Source: Stagnimonas sp965279705 (lineage in GTDB: Bacteria; Pseudomonadota; Gammaproteobacteria; Nevskiales; Nevskiaceae). From it: DNA of 64,000 nt. Below are positions 1 through 9,068 of this stretch, piece after piece. The first letter of the stretch is position 1; each line of letters opens with the position of its first letter. Where the stretch lies: assembly GCA_965279705.1 (NCBI GenBank), contig OZ257257.1, forward strand, positions 1,984,001 to 2,048,000, in the 5' to 3' direction. A program made the position numbers and the translations under genes. The notes beneath the pieces were generated by a model, which worked only from the letters and a program-made list of their open reading frames with translations, had not been told where the DNA came from and did not search any database.

Positions 1-93
1 GTCGATCATCGGCACCAGGTTGAGCTCGCCGACCTGTTTTTTGCGACGGTCGCGGCGCAGCACAGTGCGCGCCTTGCGGGTAAGTCCATGCAT
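1..93 (-). CDS. ExbD/TolR-family biopolymer transport protein, N-terminal fragment
   Basis: Only the first 31 codons are inside the window; the gene runs off the left edge. The visible protein has a basic cytoplasmic start followed by LNLVPMID, the conserved entry into the single membrane helix of ExbD/TolR proteins, which carries the proton-binding Asp. The start is taken at the ATG at 93, 29 bases after the stop of the ExbB/TolQ gene. Known for the family: ExbD works with ExbB in the inner membrane to turn proton flow into mechanical work on periplasmic partners. Context suggests it energises the TPR proteins encoded upstream in the same operon. It cannot be separated into ExbD or TolR from this fragment. 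Confidence 0.85.
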   Translation of the reverse strand, partial: MHGLTRKARTVLRRDRRKKQVGELNLVPMID

Positions 94-122
94 CGGGAGT
101 GCTCTTTATCGGCCTGAAGGGC

Positions 123-755
123 TTAGTTTTTGAGGCCGAGGGCGTTGAGAAACTTCAGCGCCGCCATTTCGAGGTTGTCGATCAGATCATTGGTCTGCGA
201 CGACAGCAGCGCATGCAGCAACAGCATGGGCACGGCGACGCCGATGCCGAAAGCGGTGCAGTTCATGGCTTCGGATACTGCCTTGGAGAGCAGATCCGCT
301 TTCTCGGCCGGGTTGACGTTGGAGACCGCCGCGAAACCGTTGATGAGACCGACCACGGTGCCGAGCAGGCCCAGCAGCGTTGACACATAGGCAAAGGTGG
401 CGAGGTAGTGGGTGCGGCGTTCCAGCAAAGGAGTCACTTCCATCAGGCTTTCTTCCATCGACATTTCCACTTCGTCGCGCTTGCTGCTGACGCGCGAGCG
501 GGCAATGCCGTGCCCAAAAATGCGGCCAATAGGGGAGTCCGAGGCCATCGCTGCCCCTTCTGCCGCAGCAAGGTCGCCACGATTCACCAAAGGAATCAAT
601 TCAGACCACAGGCGGCGGTTCTCGCCCTTGGCACGGCTGAGATAAATCACGCGCTCGATGGCAATGGCCAGACCAATGACGGCCACGGCGAGGATGGGGT
701 ACATGAAGTGACCGCCAGCCTGAAAGAAATGGGCAATCGTTGCGAAGAGGTTCAT
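123..755 (-). CDS. MotA/TolQ/ExbB proton channel family protein
   Basis: This 210-residue protein has the family pattern: a first hydrophobic helix near residues 17-35, a long cytoplasmic loop, then two helices near 118-145 and 160-185. The region around residues 117-140, with TLLGLLGTVVGLINGF, is the classic glycine-rich third segment of the ExbB/TolQ/MotA signature. The length is typical of ExbB. It lies between a small exported protein gene and an exbD-like gene, all on the minus strand, so the two channel subunits are probably co-translated. It is not next to tonB, pal or tolB, so neither iron uptake nor the Tol-Pal system is indicated; the partner is more likely the TPR lipoprotein set of this operon. 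Confidence 0.92.
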   Translation of the reverse strand: MNLFATIAHFFQAGGHFMYPILAVAVIGLAIAIERVIYLSRAKGENRRLWSELIPLVNRGDLAAAEGAAMASDSPIGRIFGHGIARSRVSSKRDEVEMSMEESLMEVTPLLERRTHYLATFAYVSTLLGLLGTVVGLINGFAAVSNVNPAEKADLLSKAVSEAMNCTAFGIGVAVPMLLLHALLSSQTNDLIDNLEMAALKFLNALGLKN

Positions 756-823
756 CGCGTTTCCTTAAATGAGCGTGTTGCAGGGTGTGAAGGGAAGTGG
801 ATCGTTACAGCAGGCAGCTTCAA

Positions 824-1174
824 TTACTGAGCCTTGGGCAGTGCAGTGCCGCTGCGCGAGCGCACATGGTCGGTAATGGTGTTGTAGTACTCAAGCTGCC
901 GGCGGAACACATCGGCATCAATCGGCAGCAGTTGTTCTTCCAGGAATCGCGCCGGGCGGTCCAGTGCAACTTCGGGCGAATCATTGCGCCACGGCGTGAT
1001 GTATAGGCCGATCGGTGACTCGCGATCGCCAACTACCGTGGTGCCATCCGCATCGGTTTTGAGCGCCGGTTCTTCCGCCGTCGTCACCGGCTGCGCGAAG
1101 GCGGCAGAAAACGGCAGTGCGGCCAGTACCAGCAGCGAGAGTTTTGCAATCGAGGACAGGATCGGACGCTTCAT
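824..1174 (-). CDS. Small exported protein of unknown function in the TPR/ExbBD operon
   Basis: The product has 116 residues. Residues 1-27 form a clear Sec signal peptide ending in SAAFA, with cleavage predicted before QPVTT. The mature part is acidic and short, with no motif I recognise and no further membrane segment. The start codon overlaps the stop of the upstream TPR lipoprotein gene by four bases, showing translational coupling. Its fixed place between TPR lipoproteins and ExbB/ExbD suggests a periplasmic subunit or adaptor of that machine. This is inferred from position only. Confidence 0.75.
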   Translation of the reverse strand: MKRPILSSIAKLSLLVLAALPFSAAFAQPVTTAEEPALKTDADGTTVVGDRESPIGLYITPWRNDSPEVALDRPARFLEEQLLPIDADVFRRQLEYYNTITDHVRSRSGTALPKAQ

Positions 1175-1836
1175 GTCTTGGGCACTACAGTCGGTGAGCT
1201 TGCAGGCAAGGCAGGCGGCTCAGAGGCTTCCAGCGCTTTGATCCAGGCCGTTACTTTCAGTTCACGGTTGTTGGTCATGCGCTGATAGTCACGGTAGCGA
1301 ACCAGGGCATCAGCGGGGCGTTTCAAATACACGTCGTAAAGAATGGCCAGATTGAGAACCACCGGTGCGTTTTCTGGATTGATCTCAAGCGACTTCAGAT
1401 ACGACTGCTCGGCGCGCGGATAGTTTTTGCTTTCGCGGTAGAGGATGCCAAGCCAGTTGTAGGCGATCGCATTGCGTGGGTTGGCCTCGACGGCACGGTT
1501 GAAGTTGTTGATGGCGGCGTCGCGTGCATTGGCCTTGGCGTCGAGCACGCCCAGATTGGTCAAAGGGCCAGAAAACTCGGGATGCTCCTTGGCGAGCAGG
1601 GCAAATCCAGCACGGGCCTCGGGCAGTTTTTTAGCTTTGAGTGCAGCGAGCGCTTCATCAAATTGCACACTCGGGTCTTTGACGACCGCAGGTTTGGGCG
1701 TTTCACCGGGTTTGGGGGGGCTGCTGACCTCTTGCGATGCCGTCGGACGGTCGGGCTTCACTGTTGCCTGCGGTGCGCAGCCAGCCAGAGCCAGAGCGGC
1801 CATGAGACCGAGAACAGCCTTATTTGAGAGTGTCAT
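1171..1836 (-). CDS. TPR lipoprotein
   Basis: The start was set at the ATG at 1836, which has GGAGACAGTT just before it and gives a proper lipoprotein signal: a short positive start, a hydrophobic stretch and the lipobox LAGC at about residue 20. A longer reading frame upstream would bury this signal. A Pro-rich linker (about residues 25-55) is followed by tetratricopeptide repeats between about 60 and 190, with signatures such as AIAYNWLGILYRESKNY and AEQSYLKSLEINPEN. The gene overlaps the preceding large TPR gene by 17 bases and the following small gene by four. TPR arrays bind proteins, so a scaffold role in the envelope is likely; the partners are unknown. Confidence 0.88.
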   Translation of the reverse strand: MTLSNKAVLGLMAALALAGCAPQATVKPDRPTASQEVSSPPKPGETPKPAVVKDPSVQFDEALAALKAKKLPEARAGFALLAKEHPEFSGPLTNLGVLDAKANARDAAINNFNRAVEANPRNAIAYNWLGILYRESKNYPRAEQSYLKSLEINPENAPVVLNLAILYDVYLKRPADALVRYRDYQRMTNNRELKVTAWIKALEASEPPALPASSPTVVPKT

Positions 1837-4669
1837 AACTGTCTCCTCCCACTTCGCGCTTGCCGTATTTGGCGGGGGACAGCACGCCAAGTGCAGTCAC
1901 GCTGCGGGCGATTGAATCGTCGTAAAAGCCTTGGCCCACACGCTTGAGATTGCTCTCGTGCGAAGCAATCGCCTTCTCTTCAAACGGCAGGGCCTGTTCT
2001 TCGAGCAGGATGTTGTATTGCTCGATTTCCTCACCGCTCAAGTTGCGCGGCCGCTCCGAGTCGATCAATGCCTTGGCAAAGGACTGATAGACCGCGCCCA
2101 ACTCGTAGCTTGCTGCGGTGGTGATGTCGGCGTAGCCGTACGCGCCTGCTTTTTCGAGCGACTGAATGGCGGCTTCAACCGCGGCTTTGCGTTGCGGCAG
2201 GCTGCGCTCGACGGGCGCTGACAGTCGGATGCGCGCGGCATCCTGTGCATTGATGCGGCCCACGTCCAGAGCAGCCTGCGCTGCCAGGGACTTGCTGCGC
2301 TCGGTGCGGTTGCGCCCTGCTGCTTCGTCGGCGCTGATCAGTTCGCGCAGCCAGAACAAATAGCGATAGCCATCACCCTGACCCTTGTAGATGTCGGCGA
2401 TACGACGTCGCGCATCCACTGCTCTGTCGAGCGGCAAGGGGAACGCGCTGACATAAAACTCGTAGGCCTTGGTGGCGTCCGCCAGCTTGCCGGCATCGTC
2501 GAACAGTTTGGCCGCCTGCCAGGCAGCGTCCTGACGGACTTCGGTCGTCTCGGTGGTTCTAGCCGCAATGCGGCGGTAGGCATCGGCCGCCTGAAAGGGC
2601 TTGTTGTCCTTCACGTAGGCGATCGCCAGCTTCTTGTCGACGTCGGTCAGCAAGGGGCTATTGGGATAGCGTCCACGGAAGGCCTCCAGCACGGTTGTGG
2701 CTTCACCCCAAGCAGAGAGTCCGATCAGCGCCGCGCCGGCATCGTAATCAGCGGTCTGGCGTATGGCGGCTTCGGGGGTGACGCGACCGACGCGCAAGAA
2801 GCCGTCGGCAGCTGCACGCAGGTTGCCTTCCGCACGCGCGGCTTCGGCCTGCTTGTAGATCGACGCTGCCAGCTGCTCGACCACTTGGGCGCGGTCCGGG
2901 TCATTCACTGGCGTCAGCTTCAGCAAGTCGGCATAAGCCGCTTCAGCGCGCGGGAAATCTGCCTGCGCGAAGTAGCTATCACCCAGCACGCCCTGCACGA
3001 TGCGGCGTTGTTCCGGCGTGGGTGGCGGGGTGTAGGTCAGTACGCGCTGCGCGACTGCAACTGACTGCGCATCCTTCAGCTCATACAGGTCTTGCGCGGC
3101 GCGGGTGAGCGCAGTGACCGCCTGCGGATGGGTCGGGAAATTGTCAGCCAGTTTCAAGCTCGCATCCACCGCCTGCTTGAGGGCGGCAGGGCGGGTGGCT
3201 ACTGGCTGTTCTTCGGAATTCTTGTGATACGCCAGCACGGCAGCGTAACCCGCATCGAGAGAACGCGCGTGCATGTTGTAGCCATAAGCGGTCTTGCTGA
3301 ACTCATTGGCGGCATCGAGCGGCTTGCCGCCGTCTTCAAGCGTCTCAGCCAACAGGTAGTTGATCTCCGGCGCTTTCAAATCTTCTGGATAAATCTCCAG
3401 AATGCGGCGATACCAGCCAGCAGCCGCCAAGAACGCGGTGCGCACTTCGGCCTTGTTGACCTGCGGCACTTTCTCGCTTTGCTGCGCCAGGGCCTGGTAA
3501 TGCTTGGCCAGATCTTCCAGGTGAGCACGCAGCGCGAGCATCACTTCCGGGCTGGGCGCGACGCCGCCCCAGTAGGGCGTGGCCGGCGCGTATGTATTGA
3601 CGTAGCGTTCCTTCTCTCGAACGACCAGGTCATTAAAGCCACCGTCGCGATAGACATCGATCACGCGCGCCTGAAACTGCGGCGATGAGGGATGACGCGG
3701 ATGCCGTTCGATGAACGCTGCGAAAGCACCTGCGGCATCGGTAAAGCGGCGTTTGTCCAAAAACATTTCGCCGAGCGCGTTGTAGATCAGCGGGTAGAAG
3801 CGCGGCTCTGTATGACTCACGAAATACTGATTGACGGCAGGGCCGCCACCCAGAATGGCAAATGCCAAGCTGGTCACTCGCAGTGAGTCCTTGGCGAGAT
3901 CGGCCTTGCCTTTCTCCACCGCCTTCAGCGCGGCATCGACATCCTTGAGTTCGCCTGGCGGCAATTCGCGATCGAGAATGGCAAAGAACACGGGTAGGGC
4001 ATCGTCAAAACGCGACTGCTTGAACAACGACCAGCCGTACTTGTATTGCGCAGGCTCGAAGAACGGTGTCGCTCCCGCAAGATCCATCACAACCCGATAT
4101 TCGCGCTCTGCGTCGGGGTAGTTGCCTAGGCGAAAGAGCAGCTCGGCACGACGGAAGTGCGCGTCGCCGTTGAGCTTTGACGCGGGGAACTGCGTGTTGA
4201 GAAGAGTCAGCGTTTCGACTGCCTTTTCAGGCTTGCCGCTGTTCTGATAAGCACGCGCCAACTGGTAGAGCACACGGTCGTTGCGTGCTTCGTCGGGCGA
4301 CTCTTTCAACAGTTGCTGATAGGTCAGGATCGAGTCGGCCAGCAGCTTGTCGCTGTTGGTACTGCCGCCGGTGGCATCGTCAGTTTGCACCTGCAGATCT
4401 GCCATGCGCCGCATGGCTTCCTGCCGCACGGTGTCGTCGGGTTCCAGTTCGAGAATGGCGCGATAGTTTTCCAGCGCCTTTTCAGGATCGGGTGCGACGG
4501 GATCAGACAGAACTATGGCGAGCTTGTTTTTGTCTGGCTGCTTTTGCTTGCCTAGCGTGCCGATAGCGGGGCTTTTGTCCTGTGGGCGCAGGTTGGGTTG
4601 GCTGCACGCACTCAGGGCAGCAGCCGCCACCAATAAAGCCAGGGGCAGGGACGGTGCATGGCGTGCCAT
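1820..4669 (-). CDS. Large TPR lipoprotein (about 949 residues)
   Basis: The protein begins with a lipoprotein signal peptide whose lipobox is LSAC at about residues 19-22. The rest is helical and built of degenerate TPR/Sel1-like units (for example YQLARAYQNSGKPEKAVETL and GDAHFRRAELLFRLGNYPDA), running nearly to the C-terminus. An in-frame TTG lies just before the chosen ATG, and either could start it. The ATG shares one base with the stop of the upstream gene, and AAGGGG is placed as its ribosome site. It is probably anchored to the outer membrane by its lipid and acts as a large protein-binding scaffold for the ExbB/ExbD pair at the end of the operon. No enzymatic motif is visible. Confidence 0.85.
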   Translation of the reverse strand: MARHAPSLPLALLVAAAALSACSQPNLRPQDKSPAIGTLGKQKQPDKNKLAIVLSDPVAPDPEKALENYRAILELEPDDTVRQEAMRRMADLQVQTDDATGGSTNSDKLLADSILTYQQLLKESPDEARNDRVLYQLARAYQNSGKPEKAVETLTLLNTQFPASKLNGDAHFRRAELLFRLGNYPDAEREYRVVMDLAGATPFFEPAQYKYGWSLFKQSRFDDALPVFFAILDRELPPGELKDVDAALKAVEKGKADLAKDSLRVTSLAFAILGGGPAVNQYFVSHTEPRFYPLIYNALGEMFLDKRRFTDAAGAFAAFIERHPRHPSSPQFQARVIDVYRDGGFNDLVVREKERYVNTYAPATPYWGGVAPSPEVMLALRAHLEDLAKHYQALAQQSEKVPQVNKAEVRTAFLAAAGWYRRILEIYPEDLKAPEINYLLAETLEDGGKPLDAANEFSKTAYGYNMHARSLDAGYAAVLAYHKNSEEQPVATRPAALKQAVDASLKLADNFPTHPQAVTALTRAAQDLYELKDAQSVAVAQRVLTYTPPPTPEQRRIVQGVLGDSYFAQADFPRAEAAYADLLKLTPVNDPDRAQVVEQLAASIYKQAEAARAEGNLRAAADGFLRVGRVTPEAAIRQTADYDAGAALIGLSAWGEATTVLEAFRGRYPNSPLLTDVDKKLAIAYVKDNKPFQAADAYRRIAARTTETTEVRQDAAWQAAKLFDDAGKLADATKAYEFYVSAFPLPLDRAVDARRRIADIYKGQGDGYRYLFWLRELISADEAAGRNRTERSKSLAAQAALDVGRINAQDAARIRLSAPVERSLPQRKAAVEAAIQSLEKAGAYGYADITTAASYELGAVYQSFAKALIDSERPRNLSGEEIEQYNILLEEQALPFEEKAIASHESNLKRVGQGFYDDSIARSVTALGVLSPAKYGKREVGGDSYDTLK

Positions 4670-6966
4670 CAAGGGTTCCCCTTCTCGCTCAGACGGTCTT
4701 CGTAAATCCGGGCCAGTGCGAATCGCGCTTCTACCAGATACTTCTCAACCAGTTTCTTTTGGCCTGCCAGTTCGCGCAGAGCAATCTCCTGCAACACCTG
4801 AGCCTGCTCAGCGCCAGAGCCTGCAACCTTTGGACGGAGCACAGCAAGCTGGGCTCTAAGGTCTGACGATCGCTCACGCGCGCCATTGAATTTGAGTGGC
4901 ACACCTGCCAGTTGCAGCTGTAAAGGACGCAGGGTTTCGGGCGTTGCCGGCACGGCGTAGGGCGCAGTCAACTGCACGTCCGCCCGCAATTTGAGCTTGA
5001 GCTTTTCTTTTTCTGGTTTGCGGCCAGCTTTTGCACGCTCGATGAGCTGTTGCAGATTGCTGGTGTCGTTGTTCGCCGGGCGGCTGGCATACAGCGCATC
5101 GAGCTGGTCTGCACGTGTTTTCAGCCCATCGAGATTGCGGCCGAGAAAGCGGATGTCACGATAATTCTTGAGTGCTTCCTGGTAGCGATTTTGTGCAATC
5201 ACGGTTTGCAGATAGAACGTTTCGGGGGCGTCGGGCAGGTCGCGCAAACGCCAGTTCCACCCAGCTTCAGAGTCGATATCGCGGCGGACGATGGTTTCCA
5301 CCATGCGGTTCTCTTTGATGTATTGACTGGCGATATCGATGCGCTTGCGACTTTCTTCGAGCAAGCCGACGGCTTTTTCATAGAACTGCTGTGCTTCGAT
5401 GTGCGCACCGACGCGATCCAGTGCGAATGGAATCGCCAACATGCCTTCCTGCACGGCTGGGTCCATCGGATCACGATTGATCAGCTCTGCCCAGGCGACC
5501 ATGGCCCGCCGCAGGTTGGCTTCCTGCTCTTTCTCGATCTTGTCGAGCTTGAAATTGCGCAAGCCCACGCGTTTGTAAACATCGGTTTCGAGGCGGGCAG
5601 GATTCAGCAGAATACCCAAGGTCGCGAGCGAGGCGAGCGGGTTTACTTCCAACGGAATGTCACCCACATCGGCTTTCTTCTGCTTTTCACCAGCAGGGGC
5701 AAGTTCGGCCCAGCCCATGCCGAGAAGCGCACGGTTTGAATACGGCCCGTCGATACGCACGCGACCGAAGATCGGTTTGGCAGTGCCGCCCTGCTGTTTT
5801 TCGAGAAAGTGATAGCCCAAGGTCAGATTGGCCTTGTCACGCAGCGCAAAGGATTCTGTGTCTTTGGGTGGTGTACGCCCGATTCTGTCGAGCAGTGTCT
5901 CCCCCTCGGCAGCACGGTTGGTATTGATGAGCGCAACCGCCAAGTTGTAGCGGGTGTAGGCGGACTGCTGGTCACCATTTTTCATCTCGGTGAGCACTTC
6001 AACAGCATCACCGTAGCGACCCTGCGCCATGAGGGTTCGTGACAATAAATCTTGCCACTGAAGAGAGAGCGGGCTGGGTAGTTTCTCGCGCATCCGCATC
6101 ATCGAATTCGTCGACTCCGCCAAAAAGCCGCGCGAATAAAGAAACTCGGAGAGCCGAATGCGCGAGCGCCCCAGCGCCATATTGTCGGTGGTGGTGAGCG
6201 ACAGCTCGCGATACAGATCTTCAGCTCGCGCTCGCATGCCAAAAGCCAGATAGCTTTCGGCCAGACGCCAGTTGTAATCGGCGGGGAGTTTTTGTGAATC
6301 GCTACCGCTTTTCAATGCCAACAAGCCGGTAGCTGCCGAAAAATAACGCTCGTCGGCGTTGAGAAAGTCCGCTGTGCGCAGATGAGGATCGTCTTTGCCG
6401 CCGCGCTTGTAGCCTTGCAGCACAACCAGCTTCCCGCCCTTGCCGAAACGCAGTTCGATCTCGGCTTCCAGCTCGCCTTTTTCGAAAGTACCTTCAAAAG
6501 TCTCGGTCACGGTATTGGCCGCTTTATCGGCCTCGATCGGCTTGCCTTTGAAAGCGACCCGAAGTCGGTGTGTGCCTGATGCAACGTTGGCGCGCAGGAT
6601 GCGATGCAGACCATTCTTCAGCAGGCCGCGAGCTTCCTGATCACTGTAGGTGTACTGAACGGGTGCTGCGCTATCGAGCGTGACGATGGCATCGCTGAGG
6701 AAGGCGGGGTTGTTTTCGACGCTGCCGATGTAGACCGACAAGGCGCTGTATTGCGGATAGGCGAAATCGTCTTCGAGCTTTTGAAGCTCGACGTTGAGTT
6801 CGAGCGTTTCTACTTTCAGTTCCTGGATCGCGGAATCGAGTGCAATTGCATCTGGCGTGGGCTGCGGAGGTTCGGCCGCAAACACGCTGCCTGAGCAGAG
6901 CAGAGCGACGGTCAAAACCCTTAGGGGACGCGTAAGCCATCGAATGGCAGTCGGTCTGGAGCGCAT
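4669..6966 (-). CDS. Large exported helical-repeat protein (about 765 residues)
   Basis: The start is placed at the ATG at 6966, which gives a signal peptide (basic RSRPTAIRWLTRPLR, hydrophobic core, cleavage after VFA near residue 31). The open frame extends 30 codons further, but that part looks like leader DNA containing a TATAGT -10-like stretch. After a coiled-coil-like segment (residues about 38-65) comes a beta-rich region of about 150 residues, then TPR-like helices (for example LAESYLAFGMRARAEDLYRE). It is the first gene of the minus-strand operon that ends in exbB/exbD. No ribosome site stands out. A role as periplasmic partner of the machine is inferred; the family is not recognised by name. 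Confidence 0.8.
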   Translation of the reverse strand: MRSRPTAIRWLTRPLRVLTVALLCSGSVFAAEPPQPTPDAIALDSAIQELKVETLELNVELQKLEDDFAYPQYSALSVYIGSVENNPAFLSDAIVTLDSAAPVQYTYSDQEARGLLKNGLHRILRANVASGTHRLRVAFKGKPIEADKAANTVTETFEGTFEKGELEAEIELRFGKGGKLVVLQGYKRGGKDDPHLRTADFLNADERYFSAATGLLALKSGSDSQKLPADYNWRLAESYLAFGMRARAEDLYRELSLTTTDNMALGRSRIRLSEFLYSRGFLAESTNSMMRMREKLPSPLSLQWQDLLSRTLMAQGRYGDAVEVLTEMKNGDQQSAYTRYNLAVALINTNRAAEGETLLDRIGRTPPKDTESFALRDKANLTLGYHFLEKQQGGTAKPIFGRVRIDGPYSNRALLGMGWAELAPAGEKQKKADVGDIPLEVNPLASLATLGILLNPARLETDVYKRVGLRNFKLDKIEKEQEANLRRAMVAWAELINRDPMDPAVQEGMLAIPFALDRVGAHIEAQQFYEKAVGLLEESRKRIDIASQYIKENRMVETIVRRDIDSEAGWNWRLRDLPDAPETFYLQTVIAQNRYQEALKNYRDIRFLGRNLDGLKTRADQLDALYASRPANNDTSNLQQLIERAKAGRKPEKEKLKLKLRADVQLTAPYAVPATPETLRPLQLQLAGVPLKFNGARERSSDLRAQLAVLRPKVAGSGAEQAQVLQEIALRELAGQKKLVEKYLVEARFALARIYEDRLSEKGNP

Positions 6967-7027
6967 GAACGGCTGGGAGGAAAGTGCGATGAAACGGGCG
7001 GGGACTATAACAAATGAAAACTGGCTG

Positions 7028-8245
7028 TCAGCTGCAATCACGATGGCCGCATTCATTCACTTTGAGCAGTTGGCCAGCACGCAGTGAAGTGCCGTCGGCA
7101 TCGGGATTCATACGCTTGAGCTCTGTCACGCTGATGCCGTGTCGCTTGCCGATCGCGAACAACGTATCCCCGCGCTGTACTTGGTAGTGATTTGGGTTCA
7201 GACGCATGGAGGCGGTTTCCTGAGCGCTGCCTATGCGCAAATCCCAGTGCATCTGTGCCGGCAAAGCTCGGACTTTTTGCGGAAGCTCCAGGATTGAATC
7301 CAAGGGCGCGTTGTCGGTGAATGTCGGCGTCGGGGCGACAGCACGCGAAGCAGCGCTGATGGGCGTTGTGTCTGTTTGCTGCAAAAACGCCAGCTCCGCC
7401 CTAACGGCAATGGCATCGGCCGGTGGCAGCAACAAAGTCGGCGACTGCGTAGGGGCGTCCGTCTCGCGCAGTGCGGGGTTGAAAATACGCAGTACGTCCT
7501 GGTCGACACCTGCGGCCGCAAGAGCAATATGCAATGGCACTTCGCTATCGAGTGAGATCAGCTCAGCAACACGCGATTCAGGGATGGGCGGCAGCGTCAC
7601 GCCATAACGGTCCGGGCTGCGTATGAGTGCAGCGATGGCCAGCAGCCGAGGCACATAGTCCTGCGTGACGGGAGGCAATGGCAGGCGCCAGAAATTGCGG
7701 GTGCGGCTACTTTTGATGGCCTGCTTGAGCCGTACTCCACCAGTGTTGTAAGCCGCCAGAGCCAATGACCAGTCGCCATATTCGCGATGTAGTTCACTCA
7801 ATAAATGAAGCGCAGCCGTAGTAGATGCAATCGGATCGCGCCGGGCGTCGTAGTTGAGGGCATCCTTCAGACCATAGGCATCGCCTGTCTTGGGGATGAA
7901 CTGCCAGAGCCCGTATGCCGATGAGACCGACACGGCCTCTGCATTCCAGCTGCTTTCCACGGCCGGCAGCAGCGCAAGTTCTGTCGGCAGGCGGCGAGTT
8001 TCCGCTGCGTTCAGGATGAACCACAAAAACGGCTCTGCACGCGCCAGCATCGCGGTGAAGTAGGCGGGGTTGGCACGGTAGTGCGCGATGAAGCGTTTGA
8101 CCTCAGGGCGATCTTCCCCGCCCAACCTCATGCCTGCCACTAGGCGGGGCCAGATGCTTTCGGTTATCGGCAGGTCGGCATGGGATTGACCGACCCCGAG
8201 CGAGAGCAGCAGTGCCAGTAAGCCATGCAACAACTTTGAACTCAT
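7028..8245 (-). CDS. mltD: Membrane-bound lytic murein transglycosylase D-like protein with LysM
   Basis: The 405-residue protein has a signal peptide (residues 1-23), a lysozyme-like SLT domain (about 70-215) and a LysM peptidoglycan-binding repeat at the C-terminus (about 352-398, YQVQRGDTLFAIGKRHGIS). The catalytic Glu is E97 in ALLPAVESSW; other SLT signatures are SAYGLWQFIPKTG and ALAAYNTGG. Such enzymes cleave the glycan strand of peptidoglycan with formation of anhydromuramic acid in the periplasm. E. coli MltD has two LysM repeats and is longer; only one is seen here and no lipobox Cys was found, so membrane anchoring is doubtful. Its start overlaps the gloB stop by four bases, which matches the mltD-gloB neighbourhood of E. 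coli. Confidence 0.9.
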   Translation of the reverse strand: MSSKLLHGLLALLLSLGVGQSHADLPITESIWPRLVAGMRLGGEDRPEVKRFIAHYRANPAYFTAMLARAEPFLWFILNAAETRRLPTELALLPAVESSWNAEAVSVSSAYGLWQFIPKTGDAYGLKDALNYDARRDPIASTTAALHLLSELHREYGDWSLALAAYNTGGVRLKQAIKSSRTRNFWRLPLPPVTQDYVPRLLAIAALIRSPDRYGVTLPPIPESRVAELISLDSEVPLHIALAAAGVDQDVLRIFNPALRETDAPTQSPTLLLPPADAIAVRAELAFLQQTDTTPISAASRAVAPTPTFTDNAPLDSILELPQKVRALPAQMHWDLRIGSAQETASMRLNPNHYQVQRGDTLFAIGKRHGISVTELKRMNPDADGTSLRAGQLLKVNECGHRDCS

Positions 8246-9024
8246 GCGGGGCGAAATCCGTCCTTGGCACGGCGCACGGCAGCAAACACATCTGGGGCGC
8301 TGGCTCCCGCCTGTTTCACCGCTTGCGCAATCGCGAATTCATCGCAGCGTAGAAAAGGGTTGTGTCGACGTTCCCAGCCAATCGTGGAGGGCAGGGTGCG
8401 AAGCCCTTCGGCGCGACGTTGTCTTGTCGCGGTCAGGGCGTCTCTCAGGGCCGCATCATCGGGCGTCAACGTCGCGGCAAATACGATGTTGCCCAAGGTG
8501 TATTCATGGGCAGCAAAAACCTGCGTTTCGGGCGGCAAAGCGGCCAGCCGTGCCAGCGAGGTTTGGAACTGCACCGGCGTGCCCTCGAACATGCGACCGC
8601 AGCCGGCAGAAAACAAAGTGTCACCACAGAACAGCAAGCCTGCACCAACGTAACAAATATGACCGACGGTATGTCCTGGGGTGGCGAGCACATCGAATGC
8701 GAGATCAAGCCCCGGCACTGAGACCTCATCGCCATCGCGCACGGCGGTGGTGAGGGGCGGCAGGCGGCGTGCGTCTTCTGCATGGCCGATGACGGGCAGA
8801 TCCGCATGCGCATTCACCAGTGCGGCGACACCGCCGATGTGATCGCCGTGATGATGGGTAAGCAAGATGGCAGTGAGTCGCAATGCGCGCTGTGAAAGCC
8901 AATCCATCACTGGCACTGCATCGCCAGGATCAACCACCACGACATGGCGACCATCGTGGATGGCCCAGATGTAGTTGTCGTCAAAAGCCGGAATAGCGGC
9001 AACTTCGATCAATCGGCTGACCAT
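8242..9024 (-). CDS. gloB: Hydroxyacylglutathione hydrolase (glyoxalase II)
   Basis: This metallo-beta-lactamase-fold enzyme hydrolyses S-lactoylglutathione to lactate and glutathione, the second step of methylglyoxal detoxification. Residues 56-62, THHHGDH, form the di-metal site; further metal ligands lie in GHTVGH and GDTLFSAGCGR, and the C-terminal HNPFLRC segment is the family's glutathione-binding tail. The start at 9024 (261 residues, close to the E. coli 251) was chosen because residues follow as IEVAAIPAFDDNYIW, the family's normal N-terminus; the open frame continues 40 codons upstream over the divergent promoter region. It is divergent from the methyltransferase gene. A glyoxalase I gene (gloA) lies 18 kb away in this window. 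Confidence 0.95.
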   Translation of the reverse strand: MVSRLIEVAAIPAFDDNYIWAIHDGRHVVVVDPGDAVPVMDWLSQRALRLTAILLTHHHGDHIGGVAALVNAHADLPVIGHAEDARRLPPLTTAVRDGDEVSVPGLDLAFDVLATPGHTVGHICYVGAGLLFCGDTLFSAGCGRMFEGTPVQFQTSLARLAALPPETQVFAAHEYTLGNIVFAATLTPDDAALRDALTATRQRRAEGLRTLPSTIGWERRHNPFLRCDEFAIAQAVKQAGASAPDVFAAVRRAKDGFRPA

Positions 9025-9068
9025 AAAGTGATGTGTGTAGTGATTTTTTTTGTTAGGGTTTACTGGCC

